A stretch of 64,000 nt of DNA from Syngnathus acus (Eukaryota; Chordata; Actinopteri; Syngnathiformes; Syngnathidae), in contig NC_051089.1 in the NCBI RefSeq assembly GCF_901709675.1, positions 7,253,476 through 7,317,475 on the forward strand, in the 5' to 3' direction. A program made the translations under genes and the position numbers. Below, in pieces: positions 10,990 through 22,254 of the stretch. Every line of letters begins with the position of its first letter. The stretch's first letter is position 1. A model generated the notes under the pieces. The model saw only the letters and a list, made by a program, of their open reading frames with translations, was not told the origin of the DNA and did not search any database.

Positions 10990-11450
10990 TTATTTCAAAC
11001 TCAAACTACGAGTTATCCCCTTCAATGTGGGCCAGACTAACATGTGGCTGCTTCATTATGACAACGTGCCTGCTCACAATGCACTGAGCATCTGACAGTT
11101 CCTTGCCGAGAAGTCTGCCATTGTGCGGGAAAAACCTCCCTACTCACCCACACTGTCTGATTTCATTTTCATTTTTTGCTCAAGATCATGGGGGAGGGTG
11201 ATCAAAAAGACCTGTTTTGAAGAAATGGACAATATCAAGTTGGCCATAATGACAGAGCTGAAGAGGATCCAGGAAGAAGCCTTCCAGGATGGAATGACAA
11301 TTTGGCAGAAATGCTGGCAAAGTGTGTTCGACTTCAAGGAGATTACGTTAAAGGGGAAAACCTTTAGCTTGGATTTGAAAAATATCAGTCTTGGAACGAT
11401 TCTCTTTGTCCAACCAAGTACCAGTGTTATGCCAGAAGGACTATGGTGAA
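10990..11450 (+). mobile_element. Mariner-family transposase fossil
   Basis: From 11,042 one frame reads MWLLHYDNVPAHNALSI, a stop, QFLAEKSAIVREKPPYSP, then LSDFIFIF. Further on come FEEMDNIKLAIMTELKRI and QEEAFQDGMTIWQKCW, ending near 11,449. This is the C-terminal half of a mariner DDD/D-type transposase. The HYDN block carries the second catalytic Asp and PPYSP..SDF the third. Next come the 'FE...IK..I..ELK.I..EAFQ....WQK.W' helix region and a short tail. The first catalytic Asp and the N-terminal helix-turn-helix are not visible. One in-frame stop follows NALSI, and the usual AP after PYSP-D/T-L seems deleted. The copy is dead; no terminal inverted repeats were recognised. The plus-strand frame is otherwise open for over 400 bp, suggesting moderate age. 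Confidence 0.82.
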
Positions 11451-11454
11451 AATA

Positions 11455-12000
11455 ATTATCTCAACAATGTTATGGTGGTCGAGTTGCAGAAAGGAAGAAA
11501 GTCTTTCATTATGTGTTACCTTGGATTGTAGAGGGCATGTGGGTCTCTCATGTGGTTGGCCTCGAGAGGCTCGTAGCTCTGGTGCATCCTCCAGGCGCCA
11601 GCGCCGCATTTAACGTAAGTTGATTTGGAGCTGTCGTCAGTGCTGCTGTTCACCAGTGGGCCCTTCGATAAGTTCATTCTGGAAGACAGTAGTGACATTT
11701 TTCAGTTTTACTTGTTTGCAGAAAAGGTATAATGACAGAAGCAATTGTGCTTTTTGGCTAATACGTGGTTCAGCAATAAACAATCAAATAGATGACAATT
11801 TCAGTTCAAAAGGTACACATTAAATGGTTAGGATGAATGACAAATGCATATTCTCATGGGTTTACACATGCAGACTCTATGAATGTCTCCCTAAAATAAA
11901 ATAACATTTTGTGGAGTTAAACATTAGTGGTATCAATAAAAACAATGACCAGGAATCAGCAGTCCATATCATTTAAACATGGTGCCTAAATATGTCAGTA
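11455..12000. other. Non-coding stretch, no gene seen
   Basis: Unique sequence after the mariner fossil. No domain in any frame. Confidence 0.55.
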
Positions 12001-12200
12001 AGTGCTTTTGTCAAGCAGGCTGCCTGGTTGAGGCTGCGAATAAGGCCATCAGATGGAGGGACTAAAAAGCCCCGGAGGGTGACGCACGATGTGTGAAATC
12101 AAAGGCAGTGCAGTGTCAGGGGAGAGGTTGTCGCTGGAATGATAAGGTCACCGCAGTCAATGCAATCAAAATTCTCCTTTGCGAAAAAACGTAAGTGATT
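12000..12200. promoter_or_regulatory. Putative conserved noncoding block
   Basis: Balanced-composition block without simple repeats (aataaggccatcagatgg, ggaatgataaggtcaccg, gtcaatgcaatcaaaattc). It includes GATA-like (tgataagg) and homeobox/PBX-like (atcaa) words. Regulatory status is inferred from texture only. Confidence 0.25.
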
Positions 12201-12204
12201 ATAA

Positions 12205-12905
12205 CAGAAGGGCTGCCAGAGAGAAAAACGAGGCTTCTGTTGATGTCAAAGCATATTTTGCCTCTGTCATGTCGCTAAATAGCAAAAACCTAAAACTATG
12301 TATGACGCGGTAGAGTTCAAACTACAATAATGAACATAATTCCAGTTCTGGATGTGCCTAATATTGAAAACTGTAACGACAGTGCAAGTAGGGAGGAGTC
12401 GACCAATCCAGAAGCTCCCCCTCTCTCCCTCCCTCCATGTAGAGAGTGAAAGGTGGAGGGTGGGGTTGTGTAATTTGTTGGTTTTAGTTCCACTCTGGTG
12501 AATAGGACCAATCGATATCTTGCCGCTCCACACTCTTATTGGCTTTGCTTGCCATGTCACAATGCTATATAGACAGAAAACACTTCATAGTGCTTTTTTT
12601 TTTTCTTCCATTGTCCTGATGGTGCTAACAGAGGCCTTTTTAGTACAGTGCTATTAGTATTGCATCCAATCCCATAGACTTAATTCAGCCTAAAATATCC
12701 AAGAGTTTTTTCTTTTGTTTTTTCTTTTTTATAAAATAGTGTACTATATATTTTGGATGGAACAGTTGCATTTTTATTTGCGTTAGTTCAAAACAATCAA
12801 ATCAAATATATACTACATTCCTAAATACTAAACTGCTCGTCATTTGATTTGAACAAAGTAAAAAGTGACCGTGAACTGTAATTCTGCTCATCCTATTCCT
12901 ATCTT
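12205..12905. other. Non-coding stretch, no gene seen
   Basis: Contains scattered CCAAT/ATTGG words (12,400-12,545) and poly-T runs at 12,593-12,605 and 12,705-12,730. No coding signal or identifiable transposon. Confidence 0.5.
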
Positions 12906-12910
12906 CACTG

Positions 12911-12962
12911 TGTGTGTGTGCGTACGCATGTGTGTGTGTGCGTACGCATGTGTGTGTGTGCG
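12911..12962. repeat. 20-bp period repeat: GT tract plus TGCGTACGCA palindrome
   Basis: tgtgtgtgtgcgtacgcatg is repeated exactly with a 20-bp period (12,911-12,930 and 12,931-12,950) and a third copy begins before diverging at 12,961. Each unit carries the self-complementary TGCGTACGCA. Confidence 0.92.
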
Positions 12963-13134
12963 ATGCTCTGACTCGCTCATGTGTTGCTGGCCCATCTGTG
13001 AACAGAATGACCATGGCAGTGTGTGAGTGCGTGTGTGTGTGTGACATGCAGATGTAGTGATTGATGAGACAGTTGCCATTCTTACTAATGCAAAAGGCAC
13101 CTACCCCTGAAGGAAACAAATGCCACCGCATCCT

Positions 13135-13146
13135 CACACACACACA

Positions 13147-13195
<49 letters not shown>
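13135..13195. repeat. (CA)n microsatellite
   Basis: About 30 CA units with one TA interruption at 13,153. Confidence 0.97.
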
Positions 13196-13199
<4 letters not shown>

Positions 13200-13200
<1 letters not shown>

Positions 13201-14095
13201 CCTAATTACCCTGCTACACAATGTGATGTCATCACAACACATGTGACATACAATAGTACTGCAGAAAATGCTACTTGTATTATTTTAGTATTACTAAGAC
13301 TGTCTCTCAATGCACAAATTTTATCAATTGGAAATTGGTGCGGGGAATTAACAGCCGGAATCATCAGATGAAACCCAGGAACAGAAACCACTTTGACCTT
13401 ATTATACACCACTGATGGGCGATCAATGAGAAGTTCCTATTTTGCCTTTTAAATGTAAATAAGACATACTACATTGGAAATTCAAATAGTCTAATGCTGT
13501 TCTGCATGTGCATGTTATGGTCATGTGTGTTAGGAAATTCATGCAAAAAAAGGACTTTGTTAATTGTTTTAGAGTGCTATTAATAGAGCATAAGTTCCAA
13601 TACAGATTGTTTTGCATGTGCACTTCAGGGAAAGGGCTGTTTTATGGAGTTCATACAAAGTTCACTAAACAGAAATCAAGGTTATATGACGATTACTTGG
13701 AAGAGATTTGTTTTTTATTAATGACTTAAATGTTCATAAAAGATCAGTGGAAATGTTTTAATGGTGACTGCAAAACACAGCCGAATGCTAATACTTCTGC
13801 AACTACATTTTAGGGAGTTCAGACATGCACATCAAAAAGATTTTTATTGATAATTGTTCTGAATGTGAATCCTTTGACTGCAGCATGTCTTTTTAAAGTG
13901 CGTCACTGCAGTGGTTTACTTTTGTGCTCCTGCTAATGTTACGTTATGTTATGATAAAGTCTTTGCACTCTTTCTAAAGGATGACAACTTCATCTCTAAA
14001 GGTGTGCGCCTATATTGTTCATGTGTCTGCATCAGGGCAGATGGAGCTCAATGCAGTATTCCGTAGGTGTGTGTGCGAGTTCAAGCGGATGCACT
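13200..14095. other. Non-coding stretch, no gene seen
   Basis: AT-rich unique sequence. The word attcatgcaaaaaaagga at 13,538 resembles a POU site, but nothing else marks function. Confidence 0.5.
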
Positions 14096-14099
14096 TGTG

Positions 14100-14300
14100 T
14101 GTACACGTTAGCGTTAGCGACGGGAGCTGTTAGCGGGGCAGGCGGCAGATGGGCTGTCGTTCTTAATAGGGACTGAGCGGGTGCCGAAAGGTGACAGCTA
14201 CGCACGGGAGGGGGAGGGATGGGCGTGCGGTGTTGGGAGGTAAATGGCGGAGGAAGTATGGGATAAAGCGGAGATAAATTATCCACGGTGAAGAAGAAGA
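14100..14300. promoter_or_regulatory. Putative conserved/GC-richer noncoding block
   Basis: GC- and CpG-richer than its flanks. It contains cgttagcgttagcgacggg, ttcttaatagggactgagcg, a GGTGACAGC (MEIS/TGIF-like TGACAG) word and ggagataaattatccac. No TATA or splice-bounded exon is evident. Confidence 0.28.
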
Positions 14301-15110
14301 AGTGTAAGGATCACCTGCGACGAGGCCTCCTGAGGGCACGCTGTGTTCACATTGCTGCCTGGATATACATTGTGATCTACTTGTGTATGTGTGTGTATAA
14401 TGACTTTTTATTCATTTATTTATTCAAGATAAAACATTTTAACTTTTAATTATGTATGAATCAAAAACACTATATTTTCACAACCATGTCCCACACTAGA
14501 ATTGAACTTGATTTCAAGATTTGATATGTTGTTGAAAGTTATTGTAAGAGTAAAAGTACGTGTCAGCTTGTTTTTGCATCGAAGGTTCAGTTTTATTTGG
14601 TTTAATAAATCGACGTCATTAAACTTATATTGACATTTTGTTAGGGTTCATTTATTTCTCAATAACATTTTGTTCATCTTTTTCACAATACAATGCTCCT
14701 CTTTGCTGTCGAATGAATAATCTTGAAGAAAAAAAACAGAAAAGTGCAAAAAGATTTGAGTGAGAAGGAAAAGAATCTAAAGTGAGACGTGCGTCTGCCA
14801 CATGAAGCATGATGGCAAGATGAGTGCGGGAATATTTCACTGTCAGTCTGCAGTTGGCATGGTCATCCATTTCTTTCATTCTCCTCCCCTTTCAAATATA
14901 TCCAATTCTTTTTGCCCCCCCGCCCCACTTTCCGCACGTAGCCCGACAACCGAATCATACAAGGCAGGACCTTTGGATGTCTCCTCTTCCTCTGTCTCAC
15001 CTGCCTTCCCTCACACACGCCACCTCTCTGTCTAAATTTGGTCTATTGTGGCCCGGTCTGCGCTGTCTCCTCCCATTAGGGTTAGCTTTACAAGCCGCGA
15101 GCATCACATG
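14300..15110. other. Non-coding stretch, no gene seen
   Basis: AT-rich first half, then a pyrimidine-rich patch (14,875-15,015). The open frames in the latter are Pro/Ser-rich composition artefacts. Confidence 0.55.
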
Positions 15111-15111
<1 letters not shown>

Positions 15112-15172
<61 letters not shown>

Positions 15173-15203
15173 GCACGCACACACACACACACGCACACAC
15201 ACG
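15112..15203. repeat. (AC)n microsatellite
   Basis: About 28 pure AC units followed by a CG-interrupted CA tail. One of the longest arrays in the window; it makes poly-HT and poly-CV open frames on the two strands. Confidence 0.97.
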
Positions 15204-15209
15204 TGCACA

Positions 15210-16735
15210 ATTTATCATATACTCGCCACATAATTTTTAGATTTAGTTTTGAACTTTTAGTGATTCTTTTAAATCACCATCGCTTCTAATCGCAAGATGC
15301 TTAACTGGTTTTCATTGTTGTTGTGACTGACAACAAACTCAAAACAACCAAGTGCTGTAGATAAAGTAAAAATCTGATGAAAATAAAAAAACTGTTAAAT
15401 CTATTATTTAAAAACAGTTAATAAAGTAAAACACAACATAAAAGCCGAGTTGAAATACAAAGAAGAAAAATGAGTTAAAACTAAATTCTATTCAATTTTA
15501 TCGCGTACATATAATGTCAGTCCGCTGCATATTTTTTGTGCTATGTGCATTACATTGTGTAGAAAAATGTCAGCGATGAGGCACGCTGCAGTTGTGTCAG
15601 GAGTTGAGGGTTTGGGTGCCTTGCTCATGGGCACCCTGACATGAGGAAACTGATGAGCTGCTCTGAAAAGGGATTCGGGATAAATAACCGCAATGAAGAA
15701 AGCCAGTCTTGCTTTTGTTTATTCAAGATGACGGAGAAAAAAAATAAAGCAAAGCACGTACTTCCACCCCTTAAAATGCTGTGCGGCTAACAAATATGAC
15801 ACTAAAAAATTTTTTAAATTAATGAAATTAAGTCTTATCATATTTTGAGGGTTTTTTCAACTATTATGATGCTTTTAGAAAACTTTTTTTTCATACTGCA
15901 ACCTCACTTTAAAATAAGTGGAACATTCTCCTAATATTGCAACTTTGCAGTTTTGCAGAGATAATCAAAACTCCAACTGTGATAAGTTTCAAGTGAGGGT
16001 GGTGGAAAAAAAAAACCCCATTTCTACCACATTACGTAAACCTGTCAAATGAAGAAATAAAGTGCAAATCTCCATCAAAGTACAGGGAAGGTAAGCAGAA
16101 TCCTTGAGAGTAAAATGACTTGATAGAAAGCAATAATCACCATAATCATGAATGCACATCGTGATGTATGGATCGGCCGGGCCGATGGATGCGGGAGGGG
16201 GAGCAGGGAATGGGATACAAGGGGTCTGAGGGGACGAGCAGGATTGCCCCTCACTATACATCACTCTCTGGTGTTCTTTCAATCAGCTCTTTGGCATTCA
16301 ATCACACAACACACACACATGCACACGTTTGGCTCGGCGACGGTCTCACGGCTAATTGCGGGGAGTGTGTGTCACAGCTGGTACAGTCCCCTCGCACTGC
16401 TCTTTCAACACATCAAGGCCGCCATTGACCCATGACACGCACACACACGCTGACACGCGCGCGCGCTGATTGATTGGGGGGGTCAAATTCAAAACATCAA
16501 GGCTTGTCGTTTGACCGTCTTGATAGACAAATACAAAGTGAGACTTTTTTCTATAGCCGCAACTATGAAGACGCGGGTTGGGGAGCATGTTCTAGAATTT
16601 GTGTGTGCAGCCGTGTGTGTGCTCATGCGTCCGGCAGACGACGAGGTTAAAAGCTGGGGGGGTGTCAGACAAAAGCGGCCACCCCCACCCTCTCGTCTTC
16701 CTTCCTCCCACCTATCCCTCCATGTCTGACTCCTT
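15210..16735. other. Non-coding stretch including a repeat scrap
   Basis: AT-rich to 16,130, then CpG-richer (16,160-16,690) with short CA patches. At 15,605-15,660 the sequence gttgagggtttgggtgcctt, gctcatgggcaccctgac resembles a word pair at 26.65 kb. The first-strand open frames at 16,148-16,435 overlap one another in two frames and show no domain. Confidence 0.5.
15605..15660. repeat. Interspersed scrap with GGTGCC..GGCACC hairpin (copy 1)
   Basis: gggtgccttgctcatgggca followed by ccc forms an imperfect inverted repeat and matches gaggtgccttgctcaaggac plus acctc at 26,674. This phrase (gtgccttgctcaagggcac) is common in teleost genomes, so I read both as remnants of one dispersed family. 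The family name is not known to me. Confidence 0.45.
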
Positions 16736-16740
16736 TGCAT

Positions 16741-16789
16741 CCCCCCTCCCTCCCTCCCTCCCTCCCTCCCTCCCTCCCTCTCTCCCTCT
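16741..16789. repeat. (CCCT)n microsatellite
   Basis: About 10 CCCT units; strongly strand-asymmetric pyrimidine tract. Confidence 0.95.
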
Positions 16790-16794
16790 TTACG

Positions 16795-17640
16795 GGGAGC
16801 AAATTACTGCCGGAACGTTCGGACCCTTCACACCACAGCGAGGGCCGACGCTTGTGTGCGTGAGTGGACGTGAGGACAAACCTGAGAGAACACAAATGCC
16901 ATCGGGACGGCCGAGCGGACGTATGAAAAAAGGGGAGGAATACCTCCTCTCTCGGCCAGCAGTGGGTCACACACACAAACACACAAACACACACAGCCAA
17001 CAAATCAGCACGGCACATATTGACATGCCCTGACAGATGAATTAAGTAAATGATTTTATAAGGAGATTAAAAGGATTTTAATTTACGCAATCTCTCTTTG
17101 GTCGACACCCCCCTCCTCCTTTTCCCTCCTACCAGTCAGCTTCTCTCTCTCTATTGCTCTCTCCACTGCTCGCTTGAGAATTTGTTGAAAATAGAAATAC
17201 AGGTATAGGAGGAAGAGAATGCATGACAGTTGGAGATTTTTGTTGAATTGAGTACAATCGTTTTTTTTTATTTTTATTTAAAAGGAGCAAATGCAGTTCA
17301 TGTGCATCATTTTAAGCATTTTGGGCGTTTGAATACATCATCATTAAATCTTGAATCTTACTAATTTTAAAGATTCTACATAGCTGTGTAATGGCTGCTT
17401 ATGAAGTAAAAACGTGTATATATATATTATAAAATGTTAAAAATGACAATTTATAAATTTGGGTGTAATATTTAGGAAAACGTACATTGGGAAAAACTCC
17501 CCACGATTCTGATTTTATTATTTCATATTATTCTGTTTACACCTTGTGTAGAAAAGTGAATTTACGCTCTCCCTGTTTACATTTGTATAGCAAATCCCAC
17601 ACAAAGAACAAAATCAAATAATTCGAATGCCAGTCCTGAG
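16795..17640. other. Non-coding stretch, no gene seen
   Basis: A CpG-containing part (16,795-16,930), a CA patch at 16,968-16,996, then a short unique block (17,020-17,100, aattaagtaaatgattttat) followed by AT-rich sequence. No gene. Confidence 0.5.
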
Positions 17641-18135
17641 AGAAAATCATTGTGATGGAGCTCATTTGACTTTGCGTTAGTCGCCTTCACGATGTGCATG
17701 CACGGCCGCCGTGACGATTCTTTTTCATTTCGCTCGCCGAGGAAAATTTGATACTGAAGAAAATATACTTTAATGATATGCTAATGTTATGTATATGATG
17801 GTGTGTGTGTGTGAGTGTGTATGGGGGGGTTGCGGGTAGGGGGGTAATTATGTTAATAGCTTAAGCGGCACTTGTTGTTGATGTTATTATTGTTATGATT
17901 ATTATCGGTATCATCATCAGGATTCTTAAGACTTTAATTAGTGTTAGAAAGCAGCGCCTGAGAGCACAGCAGGGGAGCCGAATAAGGAGAAGAGAGGAAA
18001 GCTTTGCTCAAATTGTCGCAGTGGACTTTTCAAAGAGCTCAGTCTTTCGATACATGTCTTGTTTTACATGACACGTTTGTTCGCAAATGTCACATGGCTG
18101 CTTATTTGCACAATTCCATTCAATTGAGCATCGGG
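17640..18135. promoter_or_regulatory. Putative conserved noncoding block
   Basis: Two unique parts (17,640-17,795 and 17,920-18,130) flank a short GT/G patch (17,801-17,845) and an ATT-rich run. Words include ttaatgatatgctaatgtt, gactttaattagtgttag and ttatttgcacaattcc, homeodomain/POU-like. Regulatory role is inference. Confidence 0.3.
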
Positions 18136-18221
18136 CCGATGATGACGGAAAGTGCTGAAACTTCAATTTGACTGTGTGCGCTTCGCAAACCGGTTGCACT
18201 GGTTTGCATCTGACAAATCAG

Positions 18222-18223
<2 letters not shown>

Positions 18224-18255
<32 letters not shown>

Positions 18256-18280
18256 TGCGTGTGTGTGCGTGCGTGTGTAG
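18224..18280. repeat. (GT)n microsatellite, interrupted
   Basis: Pure GT for about 14 units, then interrupted by TTTGTGC, GC and AG steps. Confidence 0.95.
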
Positions 18281-18284
18281 TGTG

Positions 18285-19555
18285 TATTTTAATGCAATGC
18301 GAGTGTCTTGTCTTTTGTGCCAAGATAGAAATGATCTTAAGATTTTTTGTCAGTTTTTAAATCTTCTATTAAAGAGTGGAAATTGCAGTGATTGGGGCAA
18401 ATGATTTAACTGTATGCCTTTCATGATCAAAGTGTGGAAAATTTTGGGGAAAGAATTCAAAAATGGGTTGTGAAAATTGAACATATCCTTGCTCTGTTTT
18501 GAAGAAAACAAGTCAGTCAAATCATGATTAAATTCTACATTTTAATTAAATCTGAAGGGGAAAATGCAAATCGCTAAATTCAAATTGGCCTCCGACTGGA
18601 TTTTTTTCCCCCTTTCCACTTATACACATGCAACTTCTGATTTCAAACGCATTCTTTGCTTCTGTCTAAATAACTTGAACCTTTTTTTTCCCCTGACAAA
18701 GCTTTGACACACATGAATAAAACCGAAATGCACGATTTTGCCCTTCTATTCTCTCATGTGATAAAATCCTGGCCTGGGAAAAATGTGTGCCTTGCAAATG
18801 TTGATGCAAACACAACTGTCACTTCACGCGTCCCTCTCATCACTCCAGTTCAACCCGCAACACATTCAGACTGCTTTTGCATGGAAAGTACAGAAAAGAA
18901 TATATTCTATACATTTCCATCTGCTTTTCATGCAACAAACACACTCACGCAAAATGAGCAACTTGATTGACTTCAATTCATGTGTGTGCGTGTAATTCCT
19001 GCAAGAGGGCCACACGCTGAGTCGGCCGTCTGTAATGCGACCTCCTCGGGCATTTAAGAGCACACTTCCCCTCTTTTCATCTTACGGCCCTTGTCCTGCC
19101 GTCTCGGAGTGTGAGACGTGTAACCTCAGCGCCCCGCTACCTTGTTCATGCTCTGCTTGGATGAACACGCTTAAAACATGCACACACATGCATGCAGATG
19201 GAGCTGGGTAAGACTTCAGGGAAAATATGTCAAACTTGGAATGTGTGTTCTAAAGTGTGTCCTCTACACACACACACACACACACACACACTGCATGCAG
19301 AAACAACCTTCACAGCAACATTTCAAACACTGACAACCAACGCAAGACAATGTCAGGTACGGCGATGAGCCAATTAAAACAAAAGGTAAAATTTACCTAC
19401 TCTTGTTCAGAGTGCATTAAAAAACACTCGGAGAGCGGACGTCCTACCAAATCCATCGGCGAAAGCGGCTCATTGTCATGTCAACCTCCTCCAGAGAAAA
19501 AAAGGGGGGGGTTGCGAAATTGATGTTGAAAAGTTTCAAAGTGTGTCCTCCTCTT
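18285..19555. other. Non-coding stretch with a small CpG-bearing block
   Basis: AT-rich to 18,700; unremarkable to 19,000. 19,000-19,165 is CpG-bearing unique sequence (gagtcggccgtctgtaatgc, gggcatttaagagcacactt). A CA tract is listed separately. No gene supported. Confidence 0.5.
19266..19291. repeat. (CA)n microsatellite
   Basis: 13 CA units ending at ctgcatgcag. Confidence 0.94.
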
Positions 19556-19559
19556 CTTC

Positions 19560-20060
19560 TGTCTCCAGTCTCGGTCCTTGCCTCCACTTGGAGGGAGCGA
19601 CACTATTTGAGCGCCGCCTGCACTGATCTGCTCTGCGTGCGTGTGGATGAGAGTGAGTGAGCGAGCAAGCGTGCGTGTGTGCGGTGAGTGGGGGGCTACA
19701 GGCGCTCACACACAGTCAGCCAGCCAGGCGGGCAGTTGGGACGGAAAGCTGTGCCGCTGTCCTAATCAACGACTTAAAGCCCCAAATGTGGCTCATGAAT
19801 ATTAAGCAGCGGGTTTGCATATGCGCTCCCTCAAGGCTGCCGCTCCGGCCGTCATTGGTGGACCCTCGGCCAATGACTGCGGGGAGGGGCGGAGACGGGG
19901 ATGGAGGGAGGGGCGGGGGCTGAGCCAGGGAGGGAAGGAGGGAGGAGAGCAGGTGGAGAGAGGGAGGGACCGGACAAAGAGGGATGCGGGGAAAGAGAGA
20001 TGAGCAAGAGACAGGTGAGAAGGAAGATTTAAGGCAAGACAGCTCTTTATTTTGCCTTTC
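19560..20060 (+). promoter_or_regulatory. GC-rich promoter-like block with possible noncoding first exon
   Basis: The most GC/CpG-rich part of the window. In order: ATGAATAT (19,795-19,802), an octamer-like TTTGCAT (19,814-19,820) leading into ATGCGC, an inverted CCAAT (19,854-19,858), a direct CCAAT (19,870-19,874), and Sp/KLF-type GGGGCGG (19,886-19,892) and GGGCGGGG (19,911-19,918). A purine-rich stretch (19,880-20,010) follows. A 5'-splice-donor-like ACAG/GTGAGA has its exon side ending at 20,014. This fits a TATA-less vertebrate promoter with a noncoding first exon on the plus strand, but no start site or coding sequence is visible and a minus-strand reading or a plain enhancer is equally possible. 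No open frame here is convincing: the 176-codon minus-strand frame is the purine tract read backwards. Confidence 0.38.
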
Positions 20061-20064
20061 TGTC

Positions 20065-20795
20065 TCTTCATTATCGCCCGACACGGGACGCGGTGATGTA
20101 CGGGAGCGTGTTAACGAGAACATGTATTTTGGGAGACAACCACAAATGAGATTGAAAATGTGAGATGATGGAAATTTTGAGGCCCTAAAATTCTTTGCTG
20201 TTGTATCTTTTTTTGCACAGCTCCCTGCCATTCTCCACATTTCCATATTTCAAGACAATTTGGATTGTTGGAAGTGGAACTCCCGCGTCCTCAGAAAAGG
20301 AAGTGGGCATAAGGAGACTTTTTCCACCACAAGGGGAAACAAATATCCAGGAGACTCAATTTCCAATGTTTCTTCCTAAAAATCAGACATTTATGCTCTG
20401 CTCCAGAAAGGGGAGGGAGGGGGGGAGCAGCAGAATGGAGATGGGGAGGAACGGGGGGATGCAAAGATGAAAGAAAGTGCTTGTGATTAGCAGCTTTGCA
20501 GCAGCGTTGATAATAAAATATTTCCTGAAACCAATCTTTGCTTTGATGTCAATGCGTGTGCACGCGTGTGCATAGCTCGATATTACTCGGGTGCGGAAAC
20601 TGAAATATGGAGTCAAATGTTGCACACGTTTGTAAGTTGTACTTCTTGTTGTTGTAGTGAAGGTAGTTCAGGGGAAAATGAGTGTATATTGTTAGCATAT
20701 TTGTCATTTTTAACACACTAAACTTTGTAAAAAAAATATATGACTGTACTATATTTTCAAAAATATAATCAGGTTGTTTTGGGAATTTCTGGATG
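20065..20795. other. Non-coding stretch, no gene seen
   Basis: Unique sequence with a G-rich patch (20,408-20,460). No recognised element before the Tc1 fossil. Confidence 0.5.
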
Positions 20796-20802
20796 GATGC
20801 TT

Positions 20803-21051
20803 CTATTGCTGTGCACACCGGGAAGCATCTTTTGCTTCAATGATGTCATCGTTTAGCGTTTTTAAGCAACATCTTAACTTTACCATTAATGACTCACTCT
20901 TCCTGACAAAAATGCTCCCGATTTTCAGAATGTAAGGAAATCTTTTGTGACCAACCAATTTCAAGCCACACTGGGCATTGTGAAATGGATTTAGGTCTGG
21001 GCTCTGTCTGAGACATTCCACAGCTGTAACATTCTTCCGACAATATTTCAT
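20803..21051 (-). mobile_element. Tc1-type transposase C-terminal fossil
   Basis: The minus-strand frame reads VTAVECLRQSPDLNPFHNAQ, then CGLKLVGHKRFP, and ends near LKTLNDDIIEAKD. The QSPDLNP block is a hallmark of Tc1-like DDE transposases: it precedes the third catalytic residue, normally the Glu of an IENLW-type motif. Here the residues after NP are FHNAQ, so that Glu is lost. The tail resembles the C-terminal helix ending ...R...V...KG. The N-terminal DNA-binding domains and first catalytic residues are not visible. It is a dead fragment with no terminal repeats recognised at its ends. Confidence 0.75.
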
Positions 21052-21059
21052 TGATATGA

Positions 21060-22250
21060 TCTCAATGACATGCTCAAAGACAAATGAACATCTTCATTTT
21101 TGTCCTTTACGGATGTATTTATTTTTAATTCACTTGCACAACTGATCGTCTGTCAACATACATGCAGACAGACATGATACTAATCTCTACTCGTTCATTG
21201 CTGACAACTGATGATGATCGCATTCGCATCTGGGGGAATTCTCACTTCCCAACACCAATCTTGACAAAACAAAGAGCCGCATGTTTCCTAAACACACACT
21301 CAGATGCGTTGCCTGCCGCTCGCACAGAGGCGCACGCAGTCAGACACACACACATTTGCTCTGAGGTTCATGTACACAAGCACACACTCGCACACACACA
21401 AACACACACACAGTTATGATGTATCCAGGGACTTATAAGCATCGACAAAGATGAGTGTGAATCAATGCTGCCGTCACTACTGGGCAAACAAATGCTTTAC
21501 CAAAAACCTCTGTCTGTTAAACACACACACACACACACACATGCACACACACGTTCTGTGCTGAAAACACAATACAAAAAAAAGGGCCAATAAGTAAATT
21601 ATTTTACTTATTCAGGTTCATGATAACTAGAAATCACAAACTTTAACTACTTCAACAACGACATTTTGCATATCCTGGATTTGTACAAACATAGAATCTG
21701 AATGCAAATTTCTTAAAGTAGACAAGTTACCTTATCAAAATTAATCTTTTGTTCAATCCTTCGGCAATTAAAAAAAATATTGGTTCTTTTAAACAACCTG
21801 GACTCATTGTGTCTTTTCCCCCTTGCTGCTCTATCCTCTCAGTGACCCCCCTCCCCATCTTCACCTTTACTCCCCCCCACCCCGGACTATTGATTGTCTC
21901 TCAGTCAATGTGCATGTTGACAGTGACCCCTTTAGGCCACTTCTCTCTCTCCCTGGACAAAAATGGCATGTCTCTTAAACACAAGCCTACAACAATTTAA
22001 AGACCCCGAAAAAAACAACAAGGAAATAAATACATGGTGTGTTTGTGTACTGTACATGTTTTGATTTATGCAAAACTGAACGAAATCCATACAGATAAAA
22101 ACCAAAATTCTAAATTGTATGAAAAAATAGTCATCTGAATTGTTATGTCTGCTATGAATTATTGAGTTGACAAAAAAAAAGACCACACTCTCTCAGTCTT
22201 CTGCTGTTGGTGTGTGTGCGCGCATGTGTGTTTCTGTGCTTGCGTGTGCA
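21060..22250. other. Non-coding stretch with CA patches
   Basis: Short CA-rich patches at 21,340-21,410 and 21,522-21,553, a CT-rich patch at 21,820-21,900 and GT steps at 22,208-22,250. No gene. Confidence 0.55.
21522..21553. repeat. (AC)n microsatellite
   Basis: About 10 AC units, then a TGC break and five more. Confidence 0.92.
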
Positions 22251-22254
22251 GAAG

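Noticed and set aside
12802-13242. 146-codon frame with Cys-Val and His-Thr runs
   Set aside because: Read-through of the CA/GT microsatellites.
16938-16955. Palindrome around ggaggaatacctcc
   Set aside because: The central four bases do not pair and the arms are GA/CT-rich, expected by chance.
19716-20246. 176-codon minus-strand open frame over the GC-rich block
   Set aside because: It is the GGGAGG purine tract read on the other strand (Pro/Ser/Leu run), with no recognisable fold.
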